Positions 1-10,640 of a stretch of DNA of 64,000 nt are shown here, one piece after another. Origin of the DNA: Gossypium raimondii. Its lineage: Eukaryota > Streptophyta > Magnoliopsida > Malvales > Malvaceae. Each line of letters opens with the position of its first letter. Position 1 is the stretch's first letter. A model generated the notes under the pieces. That model was not told where the DNA came from and did not search any database. It saw only the letters and a program-made list of their open reading frames with translations. The DNA lies in the NCBI RefSeq assembly GCF_025698545.1, contig NC_068577.1, forward strand, positions 620,001 to 684,000, read 5' to 3'. The translations under genes were made by a program, and so were the position numbers.

Positions 1-203
1 ATTATGATTTTAGTTAGCATGCAACAAATTTAATATATGAAAATTAAAGAAGATATAAGCAAATCATATCAATTTTATTCTCATATATTTACAATTCAAA
101 TCTAAATACATTACATTGTTTAAACACACAATTAATAAGTAGCAACCATTAACAATAACCACACACTGTCTTGTTCTGAAATTGAAGTCGCAATTTTTAG
201 TAT
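1..203. other. 3' flank of DC1 gene 1
   Basis: This AT-rich DNA lies downstream of the minus-strand DC1 gene. It matches 13961-14160 downstream of DC1 gene 2 almost base for base, so the duplicated unit extends beyond the left edge of the window. Confidence 0.7.
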
Positions 204-2204
204 CTACCACTGATATCTGCATTTCCAATGAGCAATATAGTTACATCTTGGTTCTGCACATTCAAGAGAAAGATCTTCACAGGGCTTATCACATTTAACA
301 CATTTAGGATAGTAATGAATCTTCTTGACAAAAGCGAGAGGGTGTTCATGGTTTCCCTCATTGTAGGTGCTTCCGAGTTTGATGAATGAATATTCTCCAA
401 GAACGCAATTCACGTGAACAGAAGTGTCACAAGTTTCACACTGGTAAAACCAGTACTTTGGATCCCTTTCTTTCTCACAAATGTCACAATAATGATATTT
501 TGCATAATCATTAACCTTGTCATAAGTGAGTGCAAGAATATGTTCATCGCATTTGTGTCTAACTCTAGTTGGTCGTATAACACATAAATTGCATAAATTA
601 AAATTGCAATCCTTGCAACGAAATGCGCAAGAGATATCCCCCCCACAACCACTACACTGCTCCTGATAATCATAATAGAGAAGAAGAGGGTGTTTATGCC
701 CTGGAATTTTTACATCATTTTGGAGAGTTGCACATTGAACGCACCTGTGAATTCCACATTCATTACATTTATAAGAAAATCCATTAGAAAGGTACCCGCA
801 TATATCACATTCGAACATGCAGTCTGAAGTAAGGATGAAGGATTTTGATCCAGAAAAAGGCTTTCCAGCACAACGATGATCCAAAATAAGGTCCATCTTA
901 GGTAATTCAGCACAAGATTTATGAAGAAAGAAATCACACCGCATGCAATGGTAGAACTTAGCGGAGATCAATAACAAGCACCCATCACAACATTTATCAC
1001 CATGCTCGCTGATTTTGTCACTTAACATCAAGTAGTGCCTATGCTTGCAATGTTCTATGAGTGTGGCTTCTCCAGCATCATTCGTCTCAAGAACCTTAGT
1101 GATGGAGTTAACAGGTATATCAAGAGACTTGTCATCTTCATTTTCCTGTGATACTATGCAATACCACTCCTTTTCTTTTAATGCACAATTCACATGGAAT
1201 ATAACATTACAATCTGCACAGAAGTAACTACCGTACTCTGTATCGACAACTTCATGGCACCATATGCAATTCAAACTTTCAGAATATTCCTTGTGAATGA
1301 AATACGTGTGAAAAACACGATGGACATGGAACACGTGTTGGATAATGCTTGGCAATGAAATGCATTTTTTATGGACCATAATACTGCATGTACAACATGC
1401 ATAGGCAACATGATGTCCTTCGGTGCCACAAGCATCACAAATGAATGGAATTTGTCTCCAAAACAAGGTGAATGGGTGTTGATGACTTTTATCTTCAATA
1501 ACTGGTAATGGCGATAAACAATCAATATGAATAGCCAAATTACAAGTTGAGCAACCATACAGAAAGCCTCTTTGTTGGGTTACTTGGCATATCTTGCAAG
1601 AATGCTGTTCACTATTAAATTGCAGAAGAAGAGGATGTTTGCGATGGCACACATGACCCATTTTGGCAGGAAGCTCAGCACATTTCTTATGCAAATTAAA
1701 CCCACAATCAAGAGAGAAGTATGTATAAATTGCTAATGGTTCCCAACACGCAAAGCACTTACCCAGGTTTCCACCATCGTTCTTAGAGGAAAACGATGGA
1801 TCCTCAAGGGCCACATGCTCAAGCTCTTTCAAATTTCTTTCAGCAATATTAAATGTAAACAAAGCACATTTAATATGAAAGTTCAAGCCACAAGAGCAAT
1901 GGTAAATGAATTTCTCACATGTTTCATCACAGAAATCGCAAACGCACCTTGTGTAAGAAGATGGTGGATTCTGCAAAAGCAGGAGAGGATGGTGGCGATG
2001 AAAAGGATGATTAAGCTCCAAAGGTGCCTGGGCACACGTCTTGTGGAGGTAAAACCCACTGCACTCCACACAGCTAAAACATGGAGCTGACACCTTCTCC
2101 CCACACCTTGAGCAATCAACAACTCCATTGCCATTGCCAAGCAACTGCTCTTCATTTAACATCAACAGTGGATGTTGATGCCCGTAGTTCTTTAGCTCTT
2201 CCAT
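204..2204 (-). CDS. DC1 (Cys/His-rich C1) domain protein, copy 1
   Basis: This single open frame encodes 666 aa, beginning MEELKNYGHQHPLLMLNEEQ and ending KCRYQW. It is a string of about 11 C1-like zinc-binding modules. Each has a His-Pro-Leu-type start, CxxC pairs and an HxxC ending, for example CSRCGEKVSAPCFSCVEC with FYLHKTCA near residues 31-57 and CDACGTEGHHVAYACCTC near residue 255. The family is plant-specific, usually intronless, and linked to zinc or lipid binding and to stress or defence signalling; the exact role of this copy is unknown. No signal peptide or membrane segment is seen. The start codon is shared by all seven DC1 5' ends in the window. The first about 475 residues nearly match the copy at 43300-45228, but the last third differs. 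Confidence 0.93.
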   Translation of the reverse strand: MEELKNYGHQHPLLMLNEEQLLGNGNGVVDCSRCGEKVSAPCFSCVECSGFYLHKTCAQAPLELNHPFHRHHPLLLLQNPPSSYTRCVCDFCDETCEKFIYHCSCGLNFHIKCALFTFNIAERNLKELEHVALEDPSFSSKNDGGNLGKCFACWEPLAIYTYFSLDCGFNLHKKCAELPAKMGHVCHRKHPLLLQFNSEQHSCKICQVTQQRGFLYGCSTCNLAIHIDCLSPLPVIEDKSHQHPFTLFWRQIPFICDACGTEGHHVAYACCTCSIMVHKKCISLPSIIQHVFHVHRVFHTYFIHKEYSESLNCIWCHEVVDTEYGSYFCADCNVIFHVNCALKEKEWYCIVSQENEDDKSLDIPVNSITKVLETNDAGEATLIEHCKHRHYLMLSDKISEHGDKCCDGCLLLISAKFYHCMRCDFFLHKSCAELPKMDLILDHRCAGKPFSGSKSFILTSDCMFECDICGYLSNGFSYKCNECGIHRCVQCATLQNDVKIPGHKHPLLLYYDYQEQCSGCGGDISCAFRCKDCNFNLCNLCVIRPTRVRHKCDEHILALTYDKVNDYAKYHYCDICEKERDPKYWFYQCETCDTSVHVNCVLGEYSFIKLGSTYNEGNHEHPLAFVKKIHYYPKCVKCDKPCEDLSLECAEPRCNYIAHWKCRYQW

Positions 2205-2420
2205 TTCTCCTTCCTCTCTGTATCTTTCGATGTGGTAGAGAAAGAAAAATTGAAATTGAATAACTCAAAGAAAGCAGAAAATTAGAAGGGAGAGATTCCA
2301 AATGTTTATTTGTAGGAGTCTCTTTGAACTTGCTATGGTACTTTGCTTCGACGGTGTGTTGCCTATACCCATATATGTTTCTTCTTTATAATTACTATGA
2401 ATGGGATGCAATGGGTTTGA
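2205..2420 (-). promoter_or_regulatory. 5' UTR and core promoter of DC1 copy 1
   Basis: This segment is conserved upstream of all seven DC1 5' ends. A CATATATG TATA-like element lies at about 2370-2377, some 165 bases before the ATG, and a GA-rich leader lies next to the start. Promoter assignment is inferred from position and conservation only. Confidence 0.4.
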
Positions 2421-2908
2421 GTGTACTCTTAAGTAAATTATCAATTTTTTTCCTTTATTCTTTGCTTTGTGGATTAACTAATTTTGTGGATTAGATAATG
2501 AATATTCTGATATTGTTTGTGTGTAAAAATATAAGATAATAAGATGAAAGGTATTTTTATAGGTTACGAGTTTTTCAATTGAGAATGATATCAAACAATC
2601 AAATTATTCTAAAAAATTTGAATCAAACAATCAAACCATTTATCTAATCGAAAATTAAAAGCCTATTTAATTTATTCGGTGATTAGAATAAAAAATTTTG
2701 AACAAAGCTAGATAGATTAATTATACAATTACCGAGCCACCAATCGGCTCTCTTAGGATAATCACATGTAAATTACTCTTAACTCCCTTGGTATTTGCTC
2801 AACCACTTCAATCCCAATGGGGTCATCGTTCATTAAACTAACCATATAATTAGATGTGAATGAGACATCTTTATTATAGGAATGATCCACATTCACGTCT
2901 GCAAAGAC
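2421..2908 (-). other. Upstream spacer with small-frame remnant
   Basis: AT-rich spacer of the DC1 unit. From about 2756 it holds the C-terminal part of the small unknown frame seen whole at 16648-16974 (DDPIGIEVVE type). The copia element at 2914 and the solo LTR behind it cut this frame. Confidence 0.6.
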
Positions 2909-2913
2909 AAACT

Positions 2914-5900
2914 TGTTGGTGCAACAACGAATCAAGCAGACTCAAGAAGTATCTTGTCGAGCAAGCCTCAAACTTGCTTGAGCAAACAAACAATTTCGAG
3001 TTAAAGAAAGAAGAGAATAAGTCGGGAAATTTGAGAGAATATTGATGAACAAAACTGATTTGATTCATACATAAAACAATGGCTTGAAGCCAAGACATAA
3101 CTCAAGCATAAGGCTTGTCAAAATCAACAAGTAATTACCTACCTCCACTAATTACATAGAAACTTGAAATCTTAGCTTGTAAACTTATACAAAGCGTGTT
3201 TACAGCTCATACATAAGCTAATTACATCAATCGAAAGCTAACTTAGTTAGAAATGAACTAACACTCATTTCATCAACTAAATATAACAAAATGAACAAAA
3301 TGAGCTTGCATCGCAGCCTTGCATCTGCTCCACTTTGCTTGGTCTTCATGGCCTGTATGGAATCGAGTGTTGGCTTCATGACCTTTCATCAAATACCACA
3401 TCCTCGCATCGACACTTTGTTTGTTGAAGGATCCAAGATCCTATAGCCCTTCTTAACAAAGGTCAGTAGCCCACCGTAAGACCGTGTCGAGCCCTTTCGC
3501 ATAATTTGTCCCTTTTAACAGCGGTACATGTGTGTAACATATGCATCCAAAGACCTTCAGATGAGCCGTGATGGCTTGAAGCCAAACCAGCCTCGAATGG
3601 AGTCTTCGATCCAAAGCCTTGGTTGGAAGTCTATTTTGAATGTATGTTGCGGTGTTAATCGCTTACGCCCATAGTGCTTTAGGCGATTCTTCCAATCATT
3701 AAGCACCGCCATATCCATTAAGCTCCTATTCTTCCTTTCACTTACACCATTCATTGAGGTGTATAAGTGTTGGTAAGTGGTGTTTGATGCCCGCCTTATC
3801 ACGAAGGCTTGGGCGAGAAATGAGGTGTACTCGGTCCCATTATCGACCTTATGGTCTTCACTTGCGACTGCTTCGCATCTCAAAGCAGCTTTAAACTTCC
3901 AAAACACAGTGGCCACTTCTGATTTCTGTTTTAAGAAGTAAAGCCAGCAATATCTAGAGAAATCATCAATAAACAGTATGAAATGGCAATACTTAGTGAC
4001 TCAGTCCTCATAGGGCCACACACATCAGTGTGCACCAGTTGGAGTTTTTCGAGGCTCTCCGTGCTTGATTCATGGAAATGGCAATCGCTGCTTTTCCTAG
4101 TGACACACTTCACACACATCATCATGGTCCACCGAGTTGATGAAGTTTTCACCAGTCTTCTCGACCATTCGGCCATCGATCCGAAGTTGGCATGTCCTAG
4201 CCTTTGATGCCACAACTTAGATTCATCGATGTGGTCTGTAGGCAATGTCGACTTCTTTGTCCATCAACCACAAAGCTCTTATCACCATAGGATCGCCATC
4301 GCTTTGGATCCACTTGGATCACCGATTTGGCATCGCTTGTCCTTGAACACCACAGAGTAACCTTTCTCCAAAGAATTGAGCTATCTTTGAGTAGGTTTCA
4401 TCAATTTCGTGCACCAGAGCACATTTGAGATCATTTTGGCACTGTGGAGTGCATATCAAGACATCACCTTTGCCTTCACTTGAATAAAGTGCCCATTACC
4501 AATTTTGACTTTGGTTCTACAGTTTACGTCTAAAAACTTGAAGATTGCAAGATCGGTGTCATGTGATTGGTGCATCCATCGTCTAGGAGCCAACCAGATG
4601 AGAGCCTTTCTGAGCGGTGGCGTGACACAAAGAAAGACTTGCTCCTCTTGGTCACCGTCCTCCTTAGCTACTCGAGCCTCAGCTTTCATCTGTTGAGACT
4701 GGTTCTGTCTTGATTTGGTCTTGCTCTTGCAAACTCTCTCAACATGACCCTTCTTCTTACAATGTTGACACACAAGATCTGGATTGAACCAAAGATTTTC
4801 TCTTCGGATGACCAAATTTCTGCGGTGCTTGCAAGTTTGACCTTCTCTTCGCAAAGATCATTCTTTGGCTTGTCTCTCCAGCCTTCTTGCCTTTGTAGGC
4901 GATTTGTCCTTGCTCGAAAGGCACCTTCTTGATGCTCTTCCAGTCTACTTGCTCTCCTCTGCTCTTGAGCATATAGAGCATTGATCAACTCGGTCGGGAA
5001 ATGGTGGATGATCCTTGAGTCCTCGAGAGATGATTTTTGCCTCATACCTCTCGTGCAGAGTTGCTATTACTTTCTCCACTATCCTAGCTTCATTAAACCG
5101 CTCTCCAAGGAGCTCGATGCTATTAACCACGACCATAATCCTGCGAATATTGCTTGACGCTTTCTTCTTCCTTCATCTTTAAATTCTCAAATCTCTCCTC
5201 AAATTCAATGAATCGCTCTTCGCCTTGTCCTCTCTGTCCTTGAAACTCTTCTTGCAACTTATCCCAGTTCTTTTGGTGATTCACAGCCATAATCCTTGTG
5301 AAAATCACATCCGACATCGAGTTCAATGCAAGACATGGCCTTGTGCCTCTTGGTCCTCTCATCAAGATGTCTTTGCTGATCCGAGCCATTTGTTGGATTG
5401 CCTCTAAGTGGTTACGGTTCAACATCCGAGTTGACCACCTCCCACGGATCATAAGCCCGCAGTAAGTCTTCATTTTGACCACCCATATGTGATAGCCTTC
5501 TCCATTGAATACTTGAGGTGCAAATGGTGAAAAGCTTGATGAAGCCATGGATTTGTATAACAGTCCCTTTAGAAATAAGCTCTAGATACCAATTGTTGGT
5601 GCAACAACGAGAATCAAGCGACTCAGCAAGTATCTTGTCGAGCAAGCCTCGAAACTTGCCGAGCAAACAAACAATTTCGAGTTAAAGAAAGAAGAGAATA
5701 AGTCGGGAAATTTGAGAGAATATTGATGAACAAAACCGATTTGATTCATACATAAAACAATGGCTTGAAGCCATTACATAACTCAAGCATAAGGCTTGTC
5801 AAAATCAACAAGTAATTACCTACCTCCACTAATTACATAGAAACTTGAAATCTTAGCTTGTAAACTTATACAAAGCGTGTTTACAACTCATACATAAGCT

Positions 5901-6079
5901 AATTACATCAATCGAAAGCTAACTTAGTTAGAAATGAACTAACACTCATTTCATCAACTAAATATAACAAAATGAACAAAATGAGCTTGCATCAATGACC
6001 CTTGCATCTGCTCCACTTTGCTTGGTCTTCATGGCTCAGATGGAATCGAGTGTTGGCTTCATGTCGACCAACTTCAACA
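2914..6079 (-). mobile_element. Ty1/copia LTR retrotransposon 1 (broken)
   Basis: The element is on the minus strand and has paired LTRs (about 2914-3390 and 5594-6079) with TGTT...AACA ends. The target-site duplication is AAACT at 2909-2913 and 6080-6084. A primer-binding site like the end of initiator tRNA-Met (TTGGTATCTAGA on the minus strand) lies at 5581-5592. Parts seen are a copia gag (about 4900-5550), a CCHC zinc knuckle (about 4740-4780) and GAG-pre-integrase plus integrase core (about 3560-4250). No RT or RNase H part was recognised. It is heavily broken and shorter than its relatives at 18138 and 38343. The LTRs are alike by eye, so insertion is fairly recent. It sits exactly at the edge of the solo LTR at 6084 and is absent from the sister block at 45935. 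Confidence 0.88.
5594..6079 (-). repeat. 5' LTR of copia 1
   Basis: 486-bp LTR copy that pairs with the one starting at 2914. TG...CA ends and the adjoining primer-binding site fix the border. Confidence 0.85.
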
Positions 6080-6083
6080 AAAC

Positions 6084-6569
6084 TGTTGGAACACCGCAAA
6101 ACAACCAAACAATGAAACACTAAGAGCATAAGCTCTTCAAACAAAAGCGAAACACAAAGCATCAAGAGCATAAGCTCTCGGTTAACAAAAGAAAAAAAGA
6201 AAAGAAAGAACAATGGCGGCACTCTTAGAAAAGAACAAAACAGAGAACAAAGGAGGAAGAAACAAAATAATTTACTTGCTCACAAACGCAAAAAGGAAGC
6301 AATCTAAGTTTCTGGATATGCTTAATTTTTCAATAAGAAAAACAATACATTTATAGCCAACCACATCGCTTATTACTACCTAATACCACTAAGTAGCCTA
6401 GTAACTTTAAAAACATTGCTTGTACACATGGATAAGTCGACTTATCACTCAACCAACCCATCAAAACATCAACATCAAAGTTCATTCTCAACCAAACTAA
6501 ATTACGAATCATCATAGTACCATGCATTTTAACAAAAACATAATAGCAACATGGTTGGCCATTTTAACA
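6084..6569 (-). mobile_element. Solo LTR of a copia-type element (left block)
   Basis: A TGTTGGAAC...TTAACA LTR without internal sequence. Its target-site duplication is CAAAC (2908-2912, displaced by copia 1, and 6570-6574). The same LTR at the same site is at 45935-46437, so it arrived before the block duplicated. Its ends resemble the LTR of the copia at 38343. Confidence 0.85.
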
Positions 6570-6886
6570 CAAACCGAATCTACAAGCTAATGATAGAAAC
6601 ATAAACCAAAATATATAGTACATTGTTTGATTAAAATTGAAAACATGGTTCATATTTGTCCACCGTAATGTTCAGTGTTCAATAACATGCAAAAGATATA
6701 TATATATATATAGTCTAATGACGACTTCAAGTTTATCTAAGCAAATACGAATATATCACCCAAAACTTCCCACGAAACTCAAATTTAAGTACTAATAAGT
6801 TCATAAAACAAGTTAAACGAAAGATTACATCAAGGAAAAAGACAATCCGGACAAGTAACTATACCGATACTCATATTTAATCGAAC
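6570..6886 (-). other. Small-frame 5' remnant and NET4-type 3' flank
   Basis: Holds the N-terminal part of the small unknown frame (FNFNQTMYYIFWFMFLSLACRF type), a short TA microsatellite near 6693-6711, and the DNA that follows the NET4 stop codon in all copies. Confidence 0.55.
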
Positions 6887-8056
6887 TCATAAAGCGATAA
6901 ACGCTTGTCGTTTGTGCTTGAGGAATGTCTGAAGCTCTTTATAACCACTCTGTAATGGTCCGGCATCAATGTAAGTCGTCTTATTACCTCTCTTTCTCTT
7001 CGACACATCTAAGATCATGTTCCTTTGCTTATCCACTTCCTTCTCAAGGTCCTTTATCTTCAATTTCAACTCATCTTCTAGATTCTTTGTTAGTGCATAT
7101 GTTCCTTGCTTAATTGTTGTAAATGATCCTCCATTTGTCCGATCAGAAATCACGAGAACGAACCTCGGCCACGAGATTGTTTTATTCTGCATAACACAAT
7201 CTTTGTCTTTCATAAGCATATCATATTTCAATTTCATTTTGTCAAGGTTCTTATTCAAAGCTTCTATCTCAGATACCTTTCTCATTAAGTTCGGTCTTCA
7301 ATTGATTGATCGACCTTGTAAGTTGGTTTCTTGTACAGCAAGCAAGCTTTCGATAACCGGTAATGGCGACGGACAATCAATGTGAATAGCCAACTCACAA
7401 GGTGAACAACCATACAAATATCCTCTTCGTTGAGTTACTTGGCATATTTTGCAAGCACGCCGTTCACTATTAAATTGCAAAACAAGAGGATGTTTGCGAT
7501 GACACGAATGATCCATTTTGAGAGGAAGCTCAAGACACCTCTTATGCAATTTAAACCCACAATCAAGAAAGAAGTATGTATACATTGCTAATGGTTCCCA
7601 AAGACACAAAACACTTACCAGTTTCCACCATCGTTTTAGAGGAAAACGATGGATCCTCAAGGCCACATGCTCAAGCTCTTTCAAATTTCTTTCAGCAATA
7701 TTAAATGTAAACAAAGCACATTTAATATGAAAGTCCAAGCCACAAGAGCAATGGTAAATGAATTTCTCACATGCTTCATTCTGAAATCGCAAACGCACCT
7801 TGTGTCGAAGTGTAAGGTGGATTCTGCGAAGCGAGGAGAGGATGGTGGCGGTGAAAAGGATGATTAAGCTCCAAAGGTGCCTCGGCACATGTCCCGTGGA
7901 GGTAAAACCCACAAGACTCCACACAGCTAAAACATGGAGTGACACCTTCTCCCACACCTTGAGCAATCAACAACTCCATTGCCATTGCCAAGCAAGCGCT
8001 CTTCATTTAACATCAACAAGTGGATGTTGATGCCCGTAGTTCTTTAGCTCTTCCAT
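6887..8056 (-). pseudogene. DC1-NET4 chimera, copy A (apparently frame-disrupted)
   Basis: Sister of the intact fusion at 46758-47939. The 5' part (about 7355-8056) encodes the first four DC1 modules from the usual MEELKNYGHQ start. The 3' part (6887-7354) encodes the NET4 C-terminal coiled coil ending KHKRQAFIAL. As written, several frameshifts break it. Nearly all differences from copy C fall on CAG or CTG triplets, for example near 6960-6985, 7140-7205 and 7815-7835, while the rest matches base for base. The disruptions may therefore be consensus error rather than true decay. If the frame is real it would make a protein of about 390 aa. Confidence 0.75.
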
Positions 8057-8615
8057 TTCTCCTTCCTCTCCGTATCTTTCGATGTGGTAGAGAAAGAAAA
8101 ATTGAAATTGAATAACTCAAAGAAAGCGAGAAAATTAGAAGGAGAGATTCCAAATGTTTATTTGTAGGAGTCTCTTTGAACTTGCTATGGTACTTTGCTT
8201 GACGGTGGGTTGCCTATACCTATATATGTTTCTTCTTTATAATTACTATGAATGGGATGCAATGGGTTTGAGTGTACTCTAAGTAAATTATCAATTTTTT
8301 CCTTTATTCTTTGCTTTGTGGATTAACTAATTTTGTGGATTAGATAATGAATATTCGATATTGTTTGTGTGTAAAAAAATAAGATGATATGATGAAAGGT
8401 ATTTTTACAAAGTTACTTAATTTTTCAACCGAGAATGATATCAAACAATCAAATTATTCTAAAAAATTGAATTAAACCATTTATCTAATCGAAAATTAAA
8501 ACCTATTTAATTTATTTTGGTGATTAGAATAAAAAATTTGAACAAAGCTAGATAGATTAATTATACAATTACCGAGCCACCAATCGGCTCTCTTAGGATA
8601 ATCTGCTCTGAAATT
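8057..8615 (-). promoter_or_regulatory. 5' UTR and promoter of chimera A
   Basis: Copy of the conserved DC1 upstream region, with the TATA-like CTATATATG near 8219-8228. Function is inferred from similarity to the other six copies. Confidence 0.4.
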
Positions 8616-8618
8616 ACT

Positions 8619-8870
8619 CTAACTCCTTGGTATTTGCTCAACCTCTTTAATCCCAATGGGGTCATCGTTCATTAAAGTAACCATATAATTAGACGTGAAT
8701 GAGACATCTTTATTATAGGAATGATCCACATTCATTGTCCTGCAAGACAAACCGAATCTACAAGCTAATGATAGAAACATAAACCAAAATATATAGTACA
8801 TTGTTTGATTAAAATTGAAAACATGGTTCATATTTGTCCATTGCAATGTTCGATGTTCAATAACATGCAA
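8619..8870 (-). CDS. Small unknown frame, copy 2
   Basis: An 83-aa frame related to the 108-aa frame at 16648-16974, with the hydrophobic stretch MYYIFWFMFLSLACRF followed by DHSYNKDVSFTSNYMVTLMN. The N-terminus and tail differ from the longer copy because the sequence here shows the regional CAG/CTG anomaly. No family was recognised. The hydrophobic N-terminal segment could be a signal peptide. It may be non-coding. Confidence 0.3.
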   Translation of the reverse strand: MHVIEHRTLQWTNMNHVFNFNQTMYYIFWFMFLSLACRFGLSCRTMNVDHSYNKDVSFTSNYMVTLMNDDPIGIKEVEQIPRS

Positions 8871-9062
8871 AAGATATATATATATTTAGTCTAATGACGA
8901 CTTCAAGTTTATCTAAGCAAATACACATATATCACCCAAAACTTCCCACGAAACTCAAATTTAAGTACTAACAAGTTCATAAAACAAGTTAAACGAAAGA
9001 TTACATCAAGGAAAAAGACATTCAAGACAAGTAACTATACCGATACTTGTATTTAATCGAAC

Positions 9063-9580
9063 TCACAAAGCGATAACCGCGTGTCGTTTGTGCTTGAGGA
9101 ATGTCCGAAACTCTTTATAACCACTCTGTAATGGTCCGGCCGAAAGTAAGTCGTCTTATTACCTCTCTTTTCTCTTGAGATACATCTAAGATCATGTTCC
9201 TTTGCTTATCCACTTCCTTCTCAAGGTCCTTTATCTTCAATTTCAACTCATCTTCTAGATTCTTTGTTAGCTTCATATGTTCCTTGCTTAATTGTTGTAA
9301 ATGGTCCTCCATTTGTCTCGATCTCAGAATCACGAGAACGAACCTCGCCACGAGATTGTTTATTGTTGCGATAACACAATCTTTGTCATCATAAGCATAT
9401 CATATTTCAATTTCATTTTGTCAAGGTTCTTATTCAAAGCGTCTATGTGTATACCTTTCTCATTAAGTTCTGTCTTCAATTGATTGATCTGACCTTATAA
9501 GTTTGTTTCTTGTACAACAGGCAAGCTTTCGATTTCCCATTTTTTGGTCTCACGTTGCCTTATTTTTTCCTCCAATACAC
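9063..9580 (-). pseudogene. NET4 3' fragment truncated by unrelated DNA
   Basis: Matches the last about 170 codons of the NET4-like gene (48859-50736), including the coiled coil and the C-terminal tail, with the stop at 9063-9065. The match ends near 9577, within the leucine-zipper-like stretch, where an unclassified segment begins. The same junction occurs at about 35177, so the two fragments are duplicates of one event. Several frame disruptions are present, mostly at CAG/CTG sites. It has no promoter or start of its own. Confidence 0.8.
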
Positions 9581-9790
9581 TTCCAAGCAGGGAAAGAGCT
9601 ATCGAGGGCGGAACTTGAAGGTGTTCTGGTTTTTGTTGAACCTTTTTTGTTTCATGTCAATGGGACCTTATCCAATTGGCAATGGTGGGAAAACAAAGTT
9701 TGCCATTTTGATCCATTTGTAAGGTTAAGTCACTTGGCAGTGGGGGTTTCGCAGTTGAGTGGCAAGGGCTACAGAACTTTTATTTATAGT
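9581..9790. repeat. Unclassified duplicated segment X, copy 1
   Basis: About 0.2 kb repeated at about 25641-25830 and 35178-35370. It has a partly open plus-strand frame (SRAELEGVLVFVEPFLFHVN) that I cannot assign to a family. Confidence 0.7.
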
Positions 9791-10339
9791 TGAGCTCCGT
9801 AGATTCAACAATACAACAATATTAAATTTTATATTTATGGAACTTTAAAATCATGTAGTAGTTTATTTATGTTGAAAATTTGAGAGTTAATGATATTTGT
9901 GAAAATTGTCATTGTTGAGAAATTTAAATTCTTGGTGTTATTTTGTTGGGTTGAAGTTATTGATGTTAGATGTATGTATGTGTGTGTTGTATGGTAGATA
10001 TTGTATATGGTTGATATTTTAAGTTCTATGGAATCTGGCTCTTTTTGAAGTAAATGATTGAGGTCAATTTGTTGAGTTGAAATATGTAGGATATGGCATT
10101 TGAATTTTATGATTCCTATTTGTGGAGCAAGATAAATGTATGATTTGGTTAAGGTTGCTTGCCTTTGTATGTGATGTTTGAAATGTGGTGCTAATGAGGG
10201 CTATGTTGGTTAGGTTCTTATATTGTATGAAATTGACATGTTTTGACTTGTTTTGAGGTGTATTTGATGACATTTTTAGAGTGGTTATAGGCTTGGTTTG
10301 GTAGCCAAGATAGGTTTGAAATTTGCCTTGTTTTGGAAG
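9791..10339. repeat. Spacer repeat, AT-rich part, copy 1
   Basis: Follows segment X and matches about 26470-26990 and 35880-36370. No gene is seen. This copy is shorter than the other two just after segment X. Confidence 0.65.
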
Positions 10340-10640
10340 CAAAAATTGGTGCACATGGTCAGGGATACAGGCTATACATGGTCTACCCTCGGTCCCATAC
10401 GGCCGTGTGTCCTAATGATTTTAGGTGCAGGGCACACACGGTCTAAGACACAACCAGCGACATGGTCGTGTGACCCAAAAACAAATACACACACGGGCAG
10501 TCACACGGCCATGTGACCTTAATTTGAATATACACATGGGTGGGCACACAGTCGTGTATCTCGACTTTGAATGTCCACACAGTCTAGGCTATTACACACG
10601 GCCATGTGTCCCTTGTTTTAAAAATTTTCATCTTTTTTCC
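10340..10640. repeat. ACACGG/CCGTGT palindrome-rich repeat, copy 1
   Basis: Dense short inverted motifs around ACACGGCCGTGT, in a style common in LTR-type repeats of cotton. It is repeated at about 26990-27290 and 36370-36640. No terminal structure could be fixed, so the element class is uncertain. Confidence 0.55.

Noticed and set aside
2880-9600. CAG/CTG changes as methylation-driven C-to-T decay
   Set aside because: The replacements are mostly CGG, TCG or losses rather than TAG or CTA, so the expected deamination products are missing.
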